Shown here: one piece after another, positions 24,793 through 34,163 of the stretch | Numbering within the stretch: the first letter of the stretch is position 1 | Layout of the letters: the number at the start of each line of letters is the position of its first letter | Source of the DNA: JAXMHN01 sp964578605 | GTDB taxonomy: Bacteria; Verrucomicrobiota; Verrucomicrobiia; Limisphaerales; SIBE01 | Length of the DNA stretch: 64,000 nt | Assembly (NCBI GenBank): GCA_964578605.1 | Contig: CAZODO010000005.1 | Coordinates: 39,835 to 103,834, forward strand | Direction: 5' to 3' | Position numbers and translations under genes: made by a program | Notes under the pieces: generated by a model | What the model was told of the DNA's origin: nothing | Seen by the model: the letters and a program-made list of their open reading frames with translations, nothing else | Databases searched by the model: none

Positions 24793-26163
24793 CTAGAGGC
24801 CGTGCTTTTCCAACCGCCGGTAAAAGGCGCTCCGGCTCAAACCGAGCGCTTCGGCTGCTTTGCCGGCATTCCCCTCACAACGCGCCAACGTCTTGCGAAT
24901 GAGGAACCGCTCGACTTCCTCCAGGCTCATTTCCTCCAGTGGACGCGCCCCCTCGGAGGCGGAGCGCAATCCGAGATCGGACGCTTTGATCCGGTCGCCG
25001 GAAGCCATCAGGACGGCGCGTTCGACAGCATGGTTCAGTTCGCGAATATTGCCGGGCCACGGGTGAGCCAGCAGAAGTTGGATTGCCGCGTCTTCGAAAC
25101 CGGACAGGGTCTTGCGATAGCGCCGGCAATGCTGTCCGAGGGAAGCCTGCGCCAGCAGGGGAATGTCCTCCGGGCGTTCGCGAAGCGGCGGCAGGTGGAT
25201 CTCGATCGTGTTCAGGCGGAAGAGCAAATCCTGGCGGAAACGGCCCGCGTCCACTTCCGGCAGAAGATTGGCGTTCGTCGCGGATAGGATGCGCACATCC
25301 ACCCGGCGCGTTTTGGAAGAGCCAACGCGCTCGAACTCACCGGTTTCGAGGACGCGCAGCAATTTCGGTTGCTGGCTGAGAGGCACGTTGGCGATCTCGT
25401 CCAGGAAAACCGTCCCGCCATCCGCCAGTTCAAAGCGCCCGACCCGGTCGCTCTTGGCGTCGGTGAACGCGCCTTTCACGTGCCCGAACAATTCGCTTTC
25501 AAAGACCCCTTCGGAAAGCCCGCCCGTGTTGACGGTCACCAGCGGTTTGGCCGACCGGGCTGAACTGGCATGCAGGGCTTGGGCCACCACGCCTTTGCCT
25601 GTCCCATTCTCGCCCGTGATCAGGACGTTCGCATCGGAGGGGCCCACGCGCTCGATGATCTGCAGGACGGGTTGCATGGCGCGGGAGCGCGCGATCAGTG
25701 CCGGAAGGGGCCGGGTGCGGAGCATTTGATTCTCCGCTTCCAGTCGGGCCCCTTTGCGCAACGCCTGGCTCAACTCGATCTGCGTGCGGACGATGGTCAG
25801 GAGACGGGCGTTGTCCCAGGGTTTTTGCACGAAGTCCCGGGCGCCGCGGCGCATGGCTTCGACGGCGAGATCGACGCTGCCCCAGGCGGTCATGACCACG
25901 ATGGGCAAAGCGCAATCCGCGGATTGCACCGAGGTCAGCAGATCCAAGCCTTCCTGCCCGGAAGTGGTATCGCGCGCGTAGTTCAGATCCATCAGAAGCA
26001 AAGCGAATTCGTGCTGATTGACCGCCTCGATGACCTGGCGCGGCGAATGGACCGTCTCGGTCTCGAACCCCTCGCCTTTGAAGAGCAGATACAGGGCTTC
26101 ACGAACGTCGGCTTGATCGTCGGCGATCAGGATCCGTGCGCTCGAGGAATCAGGCTTTCTCAT
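24793..26163 (-). CDS. Sigma-54-dependent response regulator (NtrC/NtrX type)
   Basis: 456 aa from the ATG at 26163; the longer frame to 26484 adds 107 low-information residues and is rejected. Receiver: RILIADDQADVREALY, phospho-Asp in LLMDLNYARDTTSGQ, DFVQKPWDN. AAA+: Walker A TGENGTGKGVVAQAL, loop GAFTDA, Walker B GGTVFLDEIANVPL, sensor FRQDLLFRLNTIEIHLPPL. C-terminal Fis-like HTH: GNAGKAAEALGLSRSAFYRR. The Walker A Thr/Ser after Lys is replaced by Gly (GTGKG), as in some family members. First gene of a pair with the NtrY-like kinase. Confidence 0.94.
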   Translation of the reverse strand: MRKPDSSSARILIADDQADVREALYLLFKGEGFETETVHSPRQVIEAVNQHEFALLLMDLNYARDTTSGQEGLDLLTSVQSADCALPIVVMTAWGSVDLAVEAMRRGARDFVQKPWDNARLLTIVRTQIELSQALRKGARLEAENQMLRTRPLPALIARSRAMQPVLQIIERVGPSDANVLITGENGTGKGVVAQALHASSARSAKPLVTVNTGGLSEGVFESELFGHVKGAFTDAKSDRVGRFELADGGTVFLDEIANVPLSQQPKLLRVLETGEFERVGSSKTRRVDVRILSATNANLLPEVDAGRFRQDLLFRLNTIEIHLPPLRERPEDIPLLAQASLGQHCRRYRKTLSGFEDAAIQLLLAHPWPGNIRELNHAVERAVLMASGDRIKASDLGLRSASEGARPLEEMSLEEVERFLIRKTLARCEGNAGKAAEALGLSRSAFYRRLEKHGL

Positions 26164-26404
26164 TCGGCTCGCCCGACGATAGGAGGCACGTGCGGAAAAG
26201 TCTATCCCCCCGGTTTGGCGGAAAGATGTCGCGGTGGCACGTTGCGGATGCCAAACGCTTCCCATGCCGACGGTCCTGCGACTTGGCAGCGTTCCCGTGC
26301 AGGAGCACCCCGTGGACATAATGGTAGAGTTCGGGCTGGGCTTGGGACCGAAGCCGCCTGAGAGTGCGCCGTCGCATGACCTCGGTGCGCCCGAGAGACT
26401 GCGC

Positions 26405-28411
26405 TCAAAACGTCCGGAGCGTAATATTTCGCAACGCAGCGGTGGTTGACCAGGTGGCGATGCCCAAGGGCAGCGACGGTTCACATTCGGGCCGGATGGA
26501 AACCTTGCGCCCGCTGGTGTTCACATTCGCGACTTCCTTGTTATCGATCCACGCCTGGATCTTCTCCGGCTCGACGCGCAGCCGGATCTTGTACCAGCGG
26601 CTGTTTTCGAATTGGACAAAGCGCGTGGTGTCGTTGTTGGCGGCGTCGGCGTAATCCAAGCTCGAGAGGCCGACAAGGTTGCCGCCCCATCCACCCACGA
26701 TCAGGCTGCAGGACGTCTCGCCAAAGGGGAAGGTGAGCCCGCAGAAGAAGTCGCTGCCTTCGACCCGCATGGCTTCGAGGCCGATCTCGTAATTGGTCTT
26801 GGGAAGGGCGTTGGTGTAGGTGATCCCGGTCATGTATCCCAGCGTGAGGAGGATGGTTCCGTCCTTGACCTGGACTTTGCCCGTGCCGGTGAAATCGCTG
26901 ATGCGCCAGCCTTCGAGTGTCTCTCCGTCAAAGAGCGGCATCGCATCCGCGGGTGCCGCTGCCTTGGGGCCGGTCGATTGGGAGGTGCTCAAGTCGCGGA
27001 AGGCTATCAGGCGAGTCGCGGTGCGCACGTAAAGGGTGTGGCCGGCAATCGCCGGGGTGGCGGCAATGCGTTCTCCGAGGTCGCTTTGCGCAAGAACTTT
27101 CAAGCTGTCGCCGGCTTCGAACACCGTGACCGTCCCCGAAAGGGAGGTCGCATAGATCCGGCCCGCGGCAGCCACGGGCGATGCGTAGTAATTCCCGCCG
27201 GTTCCGAGCCGCTCCTCGACATAAACAGGGTTGCCGGTGGCAGCGTCGTAGCACGAGACCAGGCCGCCGTCTTTGACAAGGTAGATCCGATCCCGATACA
27301 GCAACGGCGTCGGGACGTAAGGCAGCCCTCTCGTCTGGGTCCAAGCCACGTGAGTCTCCGTGATATCTCCGGCGCCGCCGGGCCGAATTCCCAGGAGCAC
27401 GTTCTTGCTCTGCCGCTTCAGCGCCCGGAGCGGTTCATACTCGCTGCGTTCGATGCGCCCGTCCCGGTTCAGATCGATCGTATGAAACATCTGGCGGAGG
27501 TCTGTGGCGCCCGCTTCATCGAACGATAGCACTCCGTCGCTGTCTTTATCCGCCTTCTCAAGCATCGCACCGAACGCCGGGAGCGCAGTGGAACCGGCCG
27601 AGGGTGACCAGGCGCTAAGGAACAGGAACTCGTTGCCAACGACAGGGCTGGCGATGACCGCTGCCGCAATGCCTCGGACTCTCCAACGCTCGGCGCCGGT
27701 CTTCAAATCGTAGCTTTTCAGCACGGCGGACGACGGCAGCACCACTTCGTCAACTCCCTCATTCTTCCACACCACCGGCGTGCTCCAGCCGTAAGATTGG
27801 CCGCGATCGGTGGCCCAGGCCTTCTCGCCCGTCTTCGCGTTCACGGCGAGAATTTCGGATCGCCCGACCTGATCCAGGTTCAGCAGCACCAGGCCGCCTG
27901 CCAGCACGGGCGAAGCCCCGGAGCCGAACCCGCCAAAACTCTCGACCGGCGGGAGCGGGTGATGCCATTCTTGCGTTCCGTCAAAGTCGTAGCACACGAG
28001 CCCGCAGGAACCGAAATAGACGTAGACGTGCTCGCCGTCGGTCACGGGGGTTGACGCCGCGGGGCTGCCTTCCTGCGGGTGAAAACGTTCCAGTCGGTCG
28101 GAAGGAGCCATCCGCTTCCAAAGCACCTGCCCGTCCGTCGTTCGAACGCACCAGGTCTGGAGCTTCTCGTCGGCGAATCCCGTAATGAAGATGCGGTCAC
28201 TCCAGAGGCAGGGCGACGACGCTCCGGGCGGCGTTTGCAGAGACCAGGCCGCGTTGGCGTCGGGTTTCAGGCGCACGGGCGGATTCTGGTCGTCGGCAAC
28301 ACCCGAGCCGCCCGGCCCGCGGAACTGAGGCCAGTTGCCCGAGGTGGCGCCCATCACCGGGAGGATCGCGGCGAAAAGGGCTGCGAACGTAAGAAAGAAA
28401 CGGAGCTTCAT
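26405..28411 (-). CDS. Exported PQQ-like propeller / EF-hand / DUF1080-type fusion
   Basis: 668 aa, Sec signal MKLRFFLTFAALFAAILPVM. Residues 22-260 and 350-470 form a PQQ-like propeller (NWPQFRGPGGSGV at the start, a hallmark of this family; repeated 'G..W' blades such as TGEKAWATDRGQSYGWSTP). An EF-hand pair interrupts it (DKDSDGVLSFDE, DLNRDGRIERSE, about 285-325). The C-terminal 180 residues (PLFDGETLEGWRISDF to RNITLRTF) match the DUF1080 fold (3-keto-glycoside hydrolase-like). A three-module redox or lectin-like protein, perhaps Ca2+-dependent; function not established. Confidence 0.86.
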   Translation of the reverse strand: MKLRFFLTFAALFAAILPVMGATSGNWPQFRGPGGSGVADDQNPPVRLKPDANAAWSLQTPPGASSPCLWSDRIFITGFADEKLQTWCVRTTDGQVLWKRMAPSDRLERFHPQEGSPAASTPVTDGEHVYVYFGSCGLVCYDFDGTQEWHHPLPPVESFGGFGSGASPVLAGGLVLLNLDQVGRSEILAVNAKTGEKAWATDRGQSYGWSTPVVWKNEGVDEVVLPSSAVLKSYDLKTGAERWRVRGIAAAVIASPVVGNEFLFLSAWSPSAGSTALPAFGAMLEKADKDSDGVLSFDEAGATDLRQMFHTIDLNRDGRIERSEYEPLRALKRQSKNVLLGIRPGGAGDITETHVAWTQTRGLPYVPTPLLYRDRIYLVKDGGLVSCYDAATGNPVYVEERLGTGGNYYASPVAAAGRIYATSLSGTVTVFEAGDSLKVLAQSDLGERIAATPAIAGHTLYVRTATRLIAFRDLSTSQSTGPKAAAPADAMPLFDGETLEGWRISDFTGTGKVQVKDGTILLTLGYMTGITYTNALPKTNYEIGLEAMRVEGSDFFCGLTFPFGETSCSLIVGGWGGNLVGLSSLDYADAANNDTTRFVQFENSRWYKIRLRVEPEKIQAWIDNKEVANVNTSGRKVSIRPECEPSLPLGIATWSTTAALRNITLRTF

Positions 28412-28754
28412 GATTGATGCCCCTTATGCCTTAACCCGTCGGCGTCCGCAATCCTGAGATGGGTTGGCTGCGGGTTCGCAACCGTTGCTCACGGCGCGAC
28501 CGAGTTTGGCGCTCCGGTGGTTCCGAGGTGCGGAGGTGCGCGATCTGCGTTAAAGGCTCGTCAAATGAACAGCTCGGGGCTGACTTTGAAATGCGCGGAC
28601 AGCTTTCGGATGTGGTCCTTGCGGAATCTCGAAGGTACTTTTCTTTGATAATCCGCACGCATACAGAATGTATGCACGGTCAACTTTGGCTGTCAATCTT
28701 GCGTATCGGAAAGCTGCTCGCCCTGGCTCTTTCATCGCGATAGGCTCCCTGGAA
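28412..28754. other. Divergent intergenic region with short palindrome
   Basis: 343 bp between the divergent propeller and FAD-oxidoreductase genes. GCATACA (28659-28665) and TGTATGC (28669-28675) form a 7-bp inverted repeat with 3-nt spacer, 80 bp before the + strand start; a plausible dimeric-repressor site. Nothing else recognised. Confidence 0.45.
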
Positions 28755-30737
28755 ATGAACCGCCGCGATTTCCTCCAACTGGCCACGGCGTCCAGCGCCT
28801 GTTCCGTTTTTGTCCGCCTCGATAGAGCAGAGGCGCAAGCAGCCCCAGCCTCGGCCAATGCCGGGAGCGGACAGCACGAAGTCAGCGCCACAGGCGCCCG
28901 GGAGCCTGGGTTGTCCACGGGCGATGCTCGAATGACGCGGGTGAACCTCGCGTGCGACCTCTTCATTGCGGGCGGCGGCATGGCCGGCGTTTGCGCGGCG
29001 CTGGCCGCGGCAAGGCACGGCGCGAAGGTTGTCCTGGTTCAGGACCGGTCTCGCCTGGGAGGGAATTCGTCCAGCGAAGTCAAGATGCATATTGTCGGCG
29101 CCGATATGCACGGACAGCGCCGCGGTTGGCGCGAAGGCGGCCTGATCGAGGAACTCCGGCTCGAGGACGCGGTGCACAACCCGCAGCGCAGCCGCGAAAT
29201 GTGGGACTTGCTGCTCTACGACAAGGTCAAATCGGAGCCGAACATCACGCTCCTCTTAGACACGACCTGCTGTGCGGCCGAAGTCGAAGGCGGCCTGATC
29301 CGCCACGTCTTGTGCCGCTGCGATGCCACCGAGCAGCTTGCTCGGGTCGAGGCCAGGCTGTTCGCGGACTGCACGGGCGATTGCCGCCTCGCCTTGGAAG
29401 CGGGCGCGGAATTGCGCCGCGGCCGAGAAGCCAAGTCGGAGTTTGGCGAGTCCCTCGCGGTCGACCAGGCCGACGCGCACACGCTTGGAAGCACGATCCT
29501 CTTCACGTCCCGCAAGCATGACAAGCACATGCAGTTACGTCCGCCGGCATGGGCTCGCAAAATCACCAAAGAAATGCTTCGGTTCCGGCCGATTTCTTCC
29601 TGGGAATACGGATATTGGTGGGTCGAATGGGGCGGGCACCTCGACACCATCCGCGACAATGAACGCATCCGGTTCGAACTCCTCAGCATCGCGCTCGGGG
29701 TTTGGGACTACATCAAGAACTCGGGCGAGCACCCCTCCAGCGCGGATTGGGCTATGGACTGGATCGGAATGATGCCAGGAAAGCGCGGCAGCCGCCGGAT
29801 CGCGGGTGACCATATCCTCACGGAGCAGGATCTTCTGGGCAAGAACGGCGACTTCCATGATGCCGTGTGCATCGGCGGCTGGGGCCTGGACGATCATCCG
29901 CCAGCCGGCTTCGACCGTCCGGACCTGAAGCCGTTCCATACCATCCCGCCACCGTTCCCTTACAACATCCCGTTGCGCTCGCTTTACAGCCGGAGCGTTC
30001 CGAACCTTATGATGGCTGGACGCAACATCAGCGCCAGCCACGTCGCTTTCACCAGCACCCGTGTCATGGCGACCTGCGCCGTCATGGGCCAGGCCATGGG
30101 CACCGCGGCAGCGTATTGCGTCCACCACAAACTTCTTCCACGAGACGTGGCGAGCAGCTCCGCCCAGATGGATTGCCTTCAACAAGTCTTGCTTCGAGAT
30201 GACCAAACCATCCGGGACCGGCGCAACTCCGATCCTGCTGACATGGCGCGCCGGGCCGATGTCTCCGCGTCAGCCTCCCTTCCGTCGTCCGATCCGGCCA
30301 CTGTGATCAATGGACTCGTGCGCGATCTGCCAGGAAAACGTGACAACGCCTGGACCGCCGAGCTGGGACAACAACCCGTGTGGCTTCAGTTGGAGTGGAC
30401 CGAACCTCAGGAGCTTCGCGAGATCCAGATCACGTTCGACACCGGTTTTGAGCGCGAACTGACGCTAACGCACCAGGACAGCCTGAATGCCAAGATGGTC
30501 CGGGCGCCCCAACCAGAAACCGTTCGCGATTACGAACTCCTTTACCGCCCGCATGGCAGCGATGAGTGGCGCAGCCTCTGCCAGATCTCAGGCAACTACC
30601 AGCGCCTTCGCCGGCATGTCTTCGCCCCATTCAAAGCCTCCGCTGTGCGTCTCCAGATCAGCGCCACTAACGGAGGCAAAACAGCCGCTGTGTATGAGGT
30701 GCGGTGCTTTGCCGATCAGGCGAGGGGGCGCGGTTAG
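28755..30737 (+). CDS. Exported FAD-dependent oxidoreductase with C-terminal sandwich domain
   Basis: 660 aa from the ATG at 28755, preceded by GGAAA. Tat-type signal: NRRDFLQLATASSACSVF. FAD site DLFIAGGGMAGVCAALAAAR (about 66-85) and the family hallmark SRLGGNSSSEVKMHIVG; FAD_oxidored family. Further blocks: ADCTGDCRLALEAGAELRRG, GMMPGKRGSRRI, NLMMAGRNISASHVAFTSTR. The last 150 residues (PATVINGLVRDLPGKRDN, VWLQLEWTEPQELREIQITF, YELLYRP) resemble a galactose-binding beta sandwich. Probably oxidises a carbohydrate or related molecule in the periplasm; substrate not readable. Confidence 0.9.
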   Translation: MNRRDFLQLATASSACSVFVRLDRAEAQAAPASANAGSGQHEVSATGAREPGLSTGDARMTRVNLACDLFIAGGGMAGVCAALAAARHGAKVVLVQDRSRLGGNSSSEVKMHIVGADMHGQRRGWREGGLIEELRLEDAVHNPQRSREMWDLLLYDKVKSEPNITLLLDTTCCAAEVEGGLIRHVLCRCDATEQLARVEARLFADCTGDCRLALEAGAELRRGREAKSEFGESLAVDQADAHTLGSTILFTSRKHDKHMQLRPPAWARKITKEMLRFRPISSWEYGYWWVEWGGHLDTIRDNERIRFELLSIALGVWDYIKNSGEHPSSADWAMDWIGMMPGKRGSRRIAGDHILTEQDLLGKNGDFHDAVCIGGWGLDDHPPAGFDRPDLKPFHTIPPPFPYNIPLRSLYSRSVPNLMMAGRNISASHVAFTSTRVMATCAVMGQAMGTAAAYCVHHKLLPRDVASSSAQMDCLQQVLLRDDQTIRDRRNSDPADMARRADVSASASLPSSDPATVINGLVRDLPGKRDNAWTAELGQQPVWLQLEWTEPQELREIQITFDTGFERELTLTHQDSLNAKMVRAPQPETVRDYELLYRPHGSDEWRSLCQISGNYQRLRRHVFAPFKASAVRLQISATNGGKTAAVYEVRCFADQARGRG

Positions 30738-30808
30738 ACAGGCTGTCAACGCTCGCGAGATCTTTGTTCTGACGGGTGACCTAACGCCGAATTCCGACGT
30801 CGCGAACT

Positions 30809-31072
30809 TCACCGATTCTCGAGCCACCGCTCCAGATCTTTCCGTTCGGTGAAATCCAAGAGGGCTTCGGCAAGGTCGGTCAAGTGCTGCGAACTCAAGG
30901 CGCGAACCTTCAACTCGATCCTGGGACTGAGCGCACCGCAACGCCGCCGCAACAACCGCAGCGCCATGTCAACTTGAGCCTGACGCCCTTCCTCTCGGCG
31001 TCCTTCGTCGTGTCCCATTCGCTCGATGCTCGTGATGTATGGCATACTTCGACTCCGCTCAAATTCCGTCAA
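30809..31072 (-). pseudogene. 3' remnant of DUF4351 protein (Rpn/transposase-type)
   Basis: 87 codons encoding SMPYITSIERMGHDEGRREE followed by DMALRLLRRRCGALSP and HLTDLAEALLDFTERKDLER, the DUF4351 tail of Rpn-family nuclease/transposase-like proteins. The full proteins run near 300 aa; here the frame upstream is closed by a TGA at 31091-31093, and the 'start' is an internal TTG (Leu). So the N-terminal nuclease part is gone. An ATG at 31045 could in theory make a 78 aa protein. It sits in a 615-bp gap between unrelated genes, a typical decayed-mobile-gene setting. Confidence 0.65.
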
Positions 31073-31283
31073 ACCACCCGAGCCCGAAGTTCAGGTTTTG
31101 CGACGCACGACCGTTATAACATTTGTTGTACATTGGCTCGAGAATGCGAACACGCTTTGCGTAAGCTGTTCGAAGGCAACCTGCTGTGTGTGCTGACAAT
31201 TTGGTCCAGGTTTTCGAGGACCGAGGTCATCCCCCCCTGAATAACGCAGGCCATCGGAAAACGATCTGCGTTCGAATCAGGCT

Positions 31284-31303
31284 GCGTTGACTTGAGTCAA
31301 CGC
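31284..31303. promoter_or_regulatory. Perfect 9+9 palindrome upstream of HzsA-like gene
   Basis: GCGTTGACT at 31284-31292, TG spacer, AGTCAACGC at 31295-31303. It is 50 bp before the start of the haem-protein gene. Could be an operator for a dimeric regulator; the rest of 31073-31352 shows nothing recognisable. Confidence 0.45.
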
Positions 31304-31352
31304 TGACGGCAGGCCGCTCGTTGAAGCTCGGTTTGCTGGAAGCGACTAACCA

Positions 31353-33992
31353 ATGCACGTTCTTCTCCAGGCAAAACTCGGGCTTCTGGTCGGCCCACTT
31401 CTTTTCGCCTTTTGCGCTGCGGCTGAATCCGAGGGTGAGTCGGGCTGGGCCGAAGCGATGGCCTTCGCCCGGTCCGCTCTGGTTGCCGGCTACCCGGAAG
31501 GTATCGATGACAAGATCGCCGAACGGGCCAGGGACAGCCTCGGGGCGGAGTTCCCGATGCAGTGTGATTGGTTTGGGCAGGACACCGGCGACGATCCTGC
31601 CCGTTGGTTCGTGCAGCGTGGATGGGCCGACGTCGAGGAACGGATCATCCATCGGGTCCTGGATGAGCTTGGGACGGAAGCTGCCCCGTTTCGGCGCGAG
31701 TACGATGTTCTGAGTGGGGGTGCCGTGGAGCCGGGAGACCGCAGGTGGTTGGATGTGTATGAACGTGCGTGCAGAGCGCGGCGTCAACGGCGGCTGCGCA
31801 TTGTCCTGGAGGAGAGTCCGCGGATCGTGTTCACCAAACACTACAATTTGGGGGGGTCGCACTACGCCTACACGGAAGGACTATCCGATGCGCAGTCGGA
31901 GCGGCACTTTGTGCCAGGATCCGCCCTTTGCCGCTTGGAATTGGGGAGGGGTGAAGCCCGAGTTCGAACTCTTCTCGCCAGCGAGGAGGGAGTCATTCGC
32001 GATCCGGATGTCTCCTGGGATGGCCAGCGCATTCTGTTCGCCTGGAAGAAATCGGATCGCGACGACGATTACCACCTGTACGAAATGACGGTGGGCAACG
32101 GGGAAATCCGGCAGGTGACCTCAGGCGTGGGAATTGCCGATTACGAAGGCGTCTACCTGCCGGATGGCGATGTCCTTTTCAACTCCACACGCTGCGTCCA
32201 GACGGTGGATTGCTGGTGGACTGAAGTCAGCAACCTATACCGGTGCCGGCCCGACGGTTCGTTTCTGAGGCGATTGACCTTCGACCAGGTGCATGACAAC
32301 TACCCGACCGTCATGCCGGACGGGCGTGTGATCTACACGCGTTGGGAATACAGTGATCGCGGGCAGATCTTCGTCCAGGGGCTCTTTCAAATGAATCCGG
32401 ACGGCACTGGCCAATCCGAGTTTTACGGGAACAACTCCTGGTTCCCCACGGCTCTCCTCCACGCGCGCGGGATCCCGGGGTTGCAGACGGTCGTGGCCAC
32501 GCTTTCGGGCCATCACACGATCCAGGTTGGCAAATTGGGGATTATCGATCCCGCGTTGGGACGGCAAGAGAACAGCGGCGTGCAACTGATTGCCCCCGTC
32601 CGCCCGACCCCTGCAGAGCGCATCGACGCTTATGGCCAGGAAGGCGAGCTCTTCCAGTACCCCTACCCGCTGAGCGAAACCGAATTCCTGGTGGCGTTTG
32701 CACCTCGGGGATGGGCGCGAGACCCGGTCCGGTTCGGCCTGTACCTGGTGACCTTGGACGGCCGCCGCGAACTCCTTGCGGCCGATTCTCGGATCTCGTG
32801 CAACCAACCGATTCCGCTGCGTTCGAGAGCACGACCACCCGCCCGCCCGATGACGGTCGATTACCGGCAGACCAACGGGATCGTTTATCTGCAGAACATA
32901 CACGCCGGGCCGGGGCTGGACGGGATTGCTCCAGGAGCGGTGCGCAAGCTGAGAGTGATCGCGCTCGAGTACCGGGCTGCGGGACTTGGCTGCAACTACA
33001 ACTCGGGCCCGGCAGGCGCAGCCCTGGTCTGCACTCCTCCGGCGATCGGCAACGGCACTTGGGACGTCAAAACCGTCTTGGGCGACGCGCGAGTGTTCGC
33101 GGACGGTTCCGCTTGCTTTGAAGTCCCCGCGCGCACGCCGTTTTACATGCAAGCCATCGATGAGCAAGGATGCGCAGTGCAAACCATGCGAAGCTGGACG
33201 GTGTTGCAGCCCGCCGAAACGGTCTCCTGTTCCGGTTGTCACGAGCCGAAAAACATGGCGCCCCCGACCGGAGAGCGCCGGAGCATGGCTTTGGCGGCCG
33301 GACCGCAGAGACTGGAGGGCTTTTACGGACCACCGCGCGGGTTCAGCTTCTTGCGTGAGATTCAGCCCATTTTTGACCGTCATTGTGTCCGTTGCCATCA
33401 CGATTCCGAGCGTTGGCGAACCAGGATCGAACGGCCGGATGAAACGGCAGTGGCGCCGGCGGCGAGTGGCGCCGGACCGGACGGGGACGAGAACAGCCCT
33501 GTCGCAGCGTTCAGTCTGAAAGCAGTGCCAGTCAAGGAAGCGATCTCGAAGCGGCAATGGACGGAGAGTTACCTTGCGCTGACGCACGCCCGGGTCCGGT
33601 CGTTAGAAGACAATGCTCATCTCTCGGGTGAGCCGAACGAGCTTCTCAACTGGGTTAGCGCCCAGTCCGTTCCTGAGATGCTCCCGCCCTATTCCGCCGG
33701 CGCGGCGAAAAGCAGGTTCTTGACGATGCTAAAGAATGGGCATCGCCAAGTGAAGCTTTCCACCGAGGAACTCGACAAGCTGGCTTGCTGGATCGATCTG
33801 CTGGTCCCGTTTTGCGGGGACTATGCCGAAGCCCATGCGTGGTCGCCGGAGGAAAAGGAGTTTTACGAGCGGTTTCTGGCGAAGCGCGAAGCGATGGCCG
33901 AGCTTGAGCGCCAGAGTATCCAGCGCTTCTTGCAGGCACAGGAAAACCAGGCGGCTGCAGGCCGGCGCTCCGAAGAGTTAGAAGCCAACTGA
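31353..33992 (+). CDS. HzsA-like exported beta-propeller / dihaem protein
   Basis: 879 aa, Sec signal LLVGPLLFAFCAAAES. Residues 150-440 hold TolB/WD-like blades (GVIRDPDVSWDGQRILFAWK, VYLPDGDVLFNSTRC, NYPTVMPDGRVIYTRWEY); the C-terminal half carries two c-type haem motifs, CSGCHEPK (about 627) and CVRCHHD (about 676). This propeller plus CxxCH layout is the HzsA-related family found widely in Planctomycetes and Verrucomicrobia; HzsA itself is a hydrazine synthase subunit, but these relatives have no shown function and the other hzs genes are absent here. The Lys/Glu-rich tail from 840 is likely helical. Confidence 0.85.
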   Translation: MHVLLQAKLGLLVGPLLFAFCAAAESEGESGWAEAMAFARSALVAGYPEGIDDKIAERARDSLGAEFPMQCDWFGQDTGDDPARWFVQRGWADVEERIIHRVLDELGTEAAPFRREYDVLSGGAVEPGDRRWLDVYERACRARRQRRLRIVLEESPRIVFTKHYNLGGSHYAYTEGLSDAQSERHFVPGSALCRLELGRGEARVRTLLASEEGVIRDPDVSWDGQRILFAWKKSDRDDDYHLYEMTVGNGEIRQVTSGVGIADYEGVYLPDGDVLFNSTRCVQTVDCWWTEVSNLYRCRPDGSFLRRLTFDQVHDNYPTVMPDGRVIYTRWEYSDRGQIFVQGLFQMNPDGTGQSEFYGNNSWFPTALLHARGIPGLQTVVATLSGHHTIQVGKLGIIDPALGRQENSGVQLIAPVRPTPAERIDAYGQEGELFQYPYPLSETEFLVAFAPRGWARDPVRFGLYLVTLDGRRELLAADSRISCNQPIPLRSRARPPARPMTVDYRQTNGIVYLQNIHAGPGLDGIAPGAVRKLRVIALEYRAAGLGCNYNSGPAGAALVCTPPAIGNGTWDVKTVLGDARVFADGSACFEVPARTPFYMQAIDEQGCAVQTMRSWTVLQPAETVSCSGCHEPKNMAPPTGERRSMALAAGPQRLEGFYGPPRGFSFLREIQPIFDRHCVRCHHDSERWRTRIERPDETAVAPAASGAGPDGDENSPVAAFSLKAVPVKEAISKRQWTESYLALTHARVRSLEDNAHLSGEPNELLNWVSAQSVPEMLPPYSAGAAKSRFLTMLKNGHRQVKLSTEELDKLACWIDLLVPFCGDYAEAHAWSPEEKEFYERFLAKREAMAELERQSIQRFLQAQENQAAAGRRSEELEAN

Positions 33993-34163
33993 GATTTGCT
34001 GGCTGCCTGTGGCTGCCTATAGAGTGGGCCTGTCCTCGTTTCGACGTCCCCGGCGCCGTCCCCCGGGAATCAAAGAGACACTTGCAATGTACTCGGACGG
34101 CCGCACGCGACATCGCGCGAATGGTCGAACGGGCGCGCCAGTTCTACCGCCGCCGAGACGCAG

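Noticed and set aside
26164..26484. 107-residue N-terminal extension of the NtrC-type regulator
   Set aside because: Arg/Ser-rich noise-like sequence; the receiver domain begins right after the ATG at 26163.
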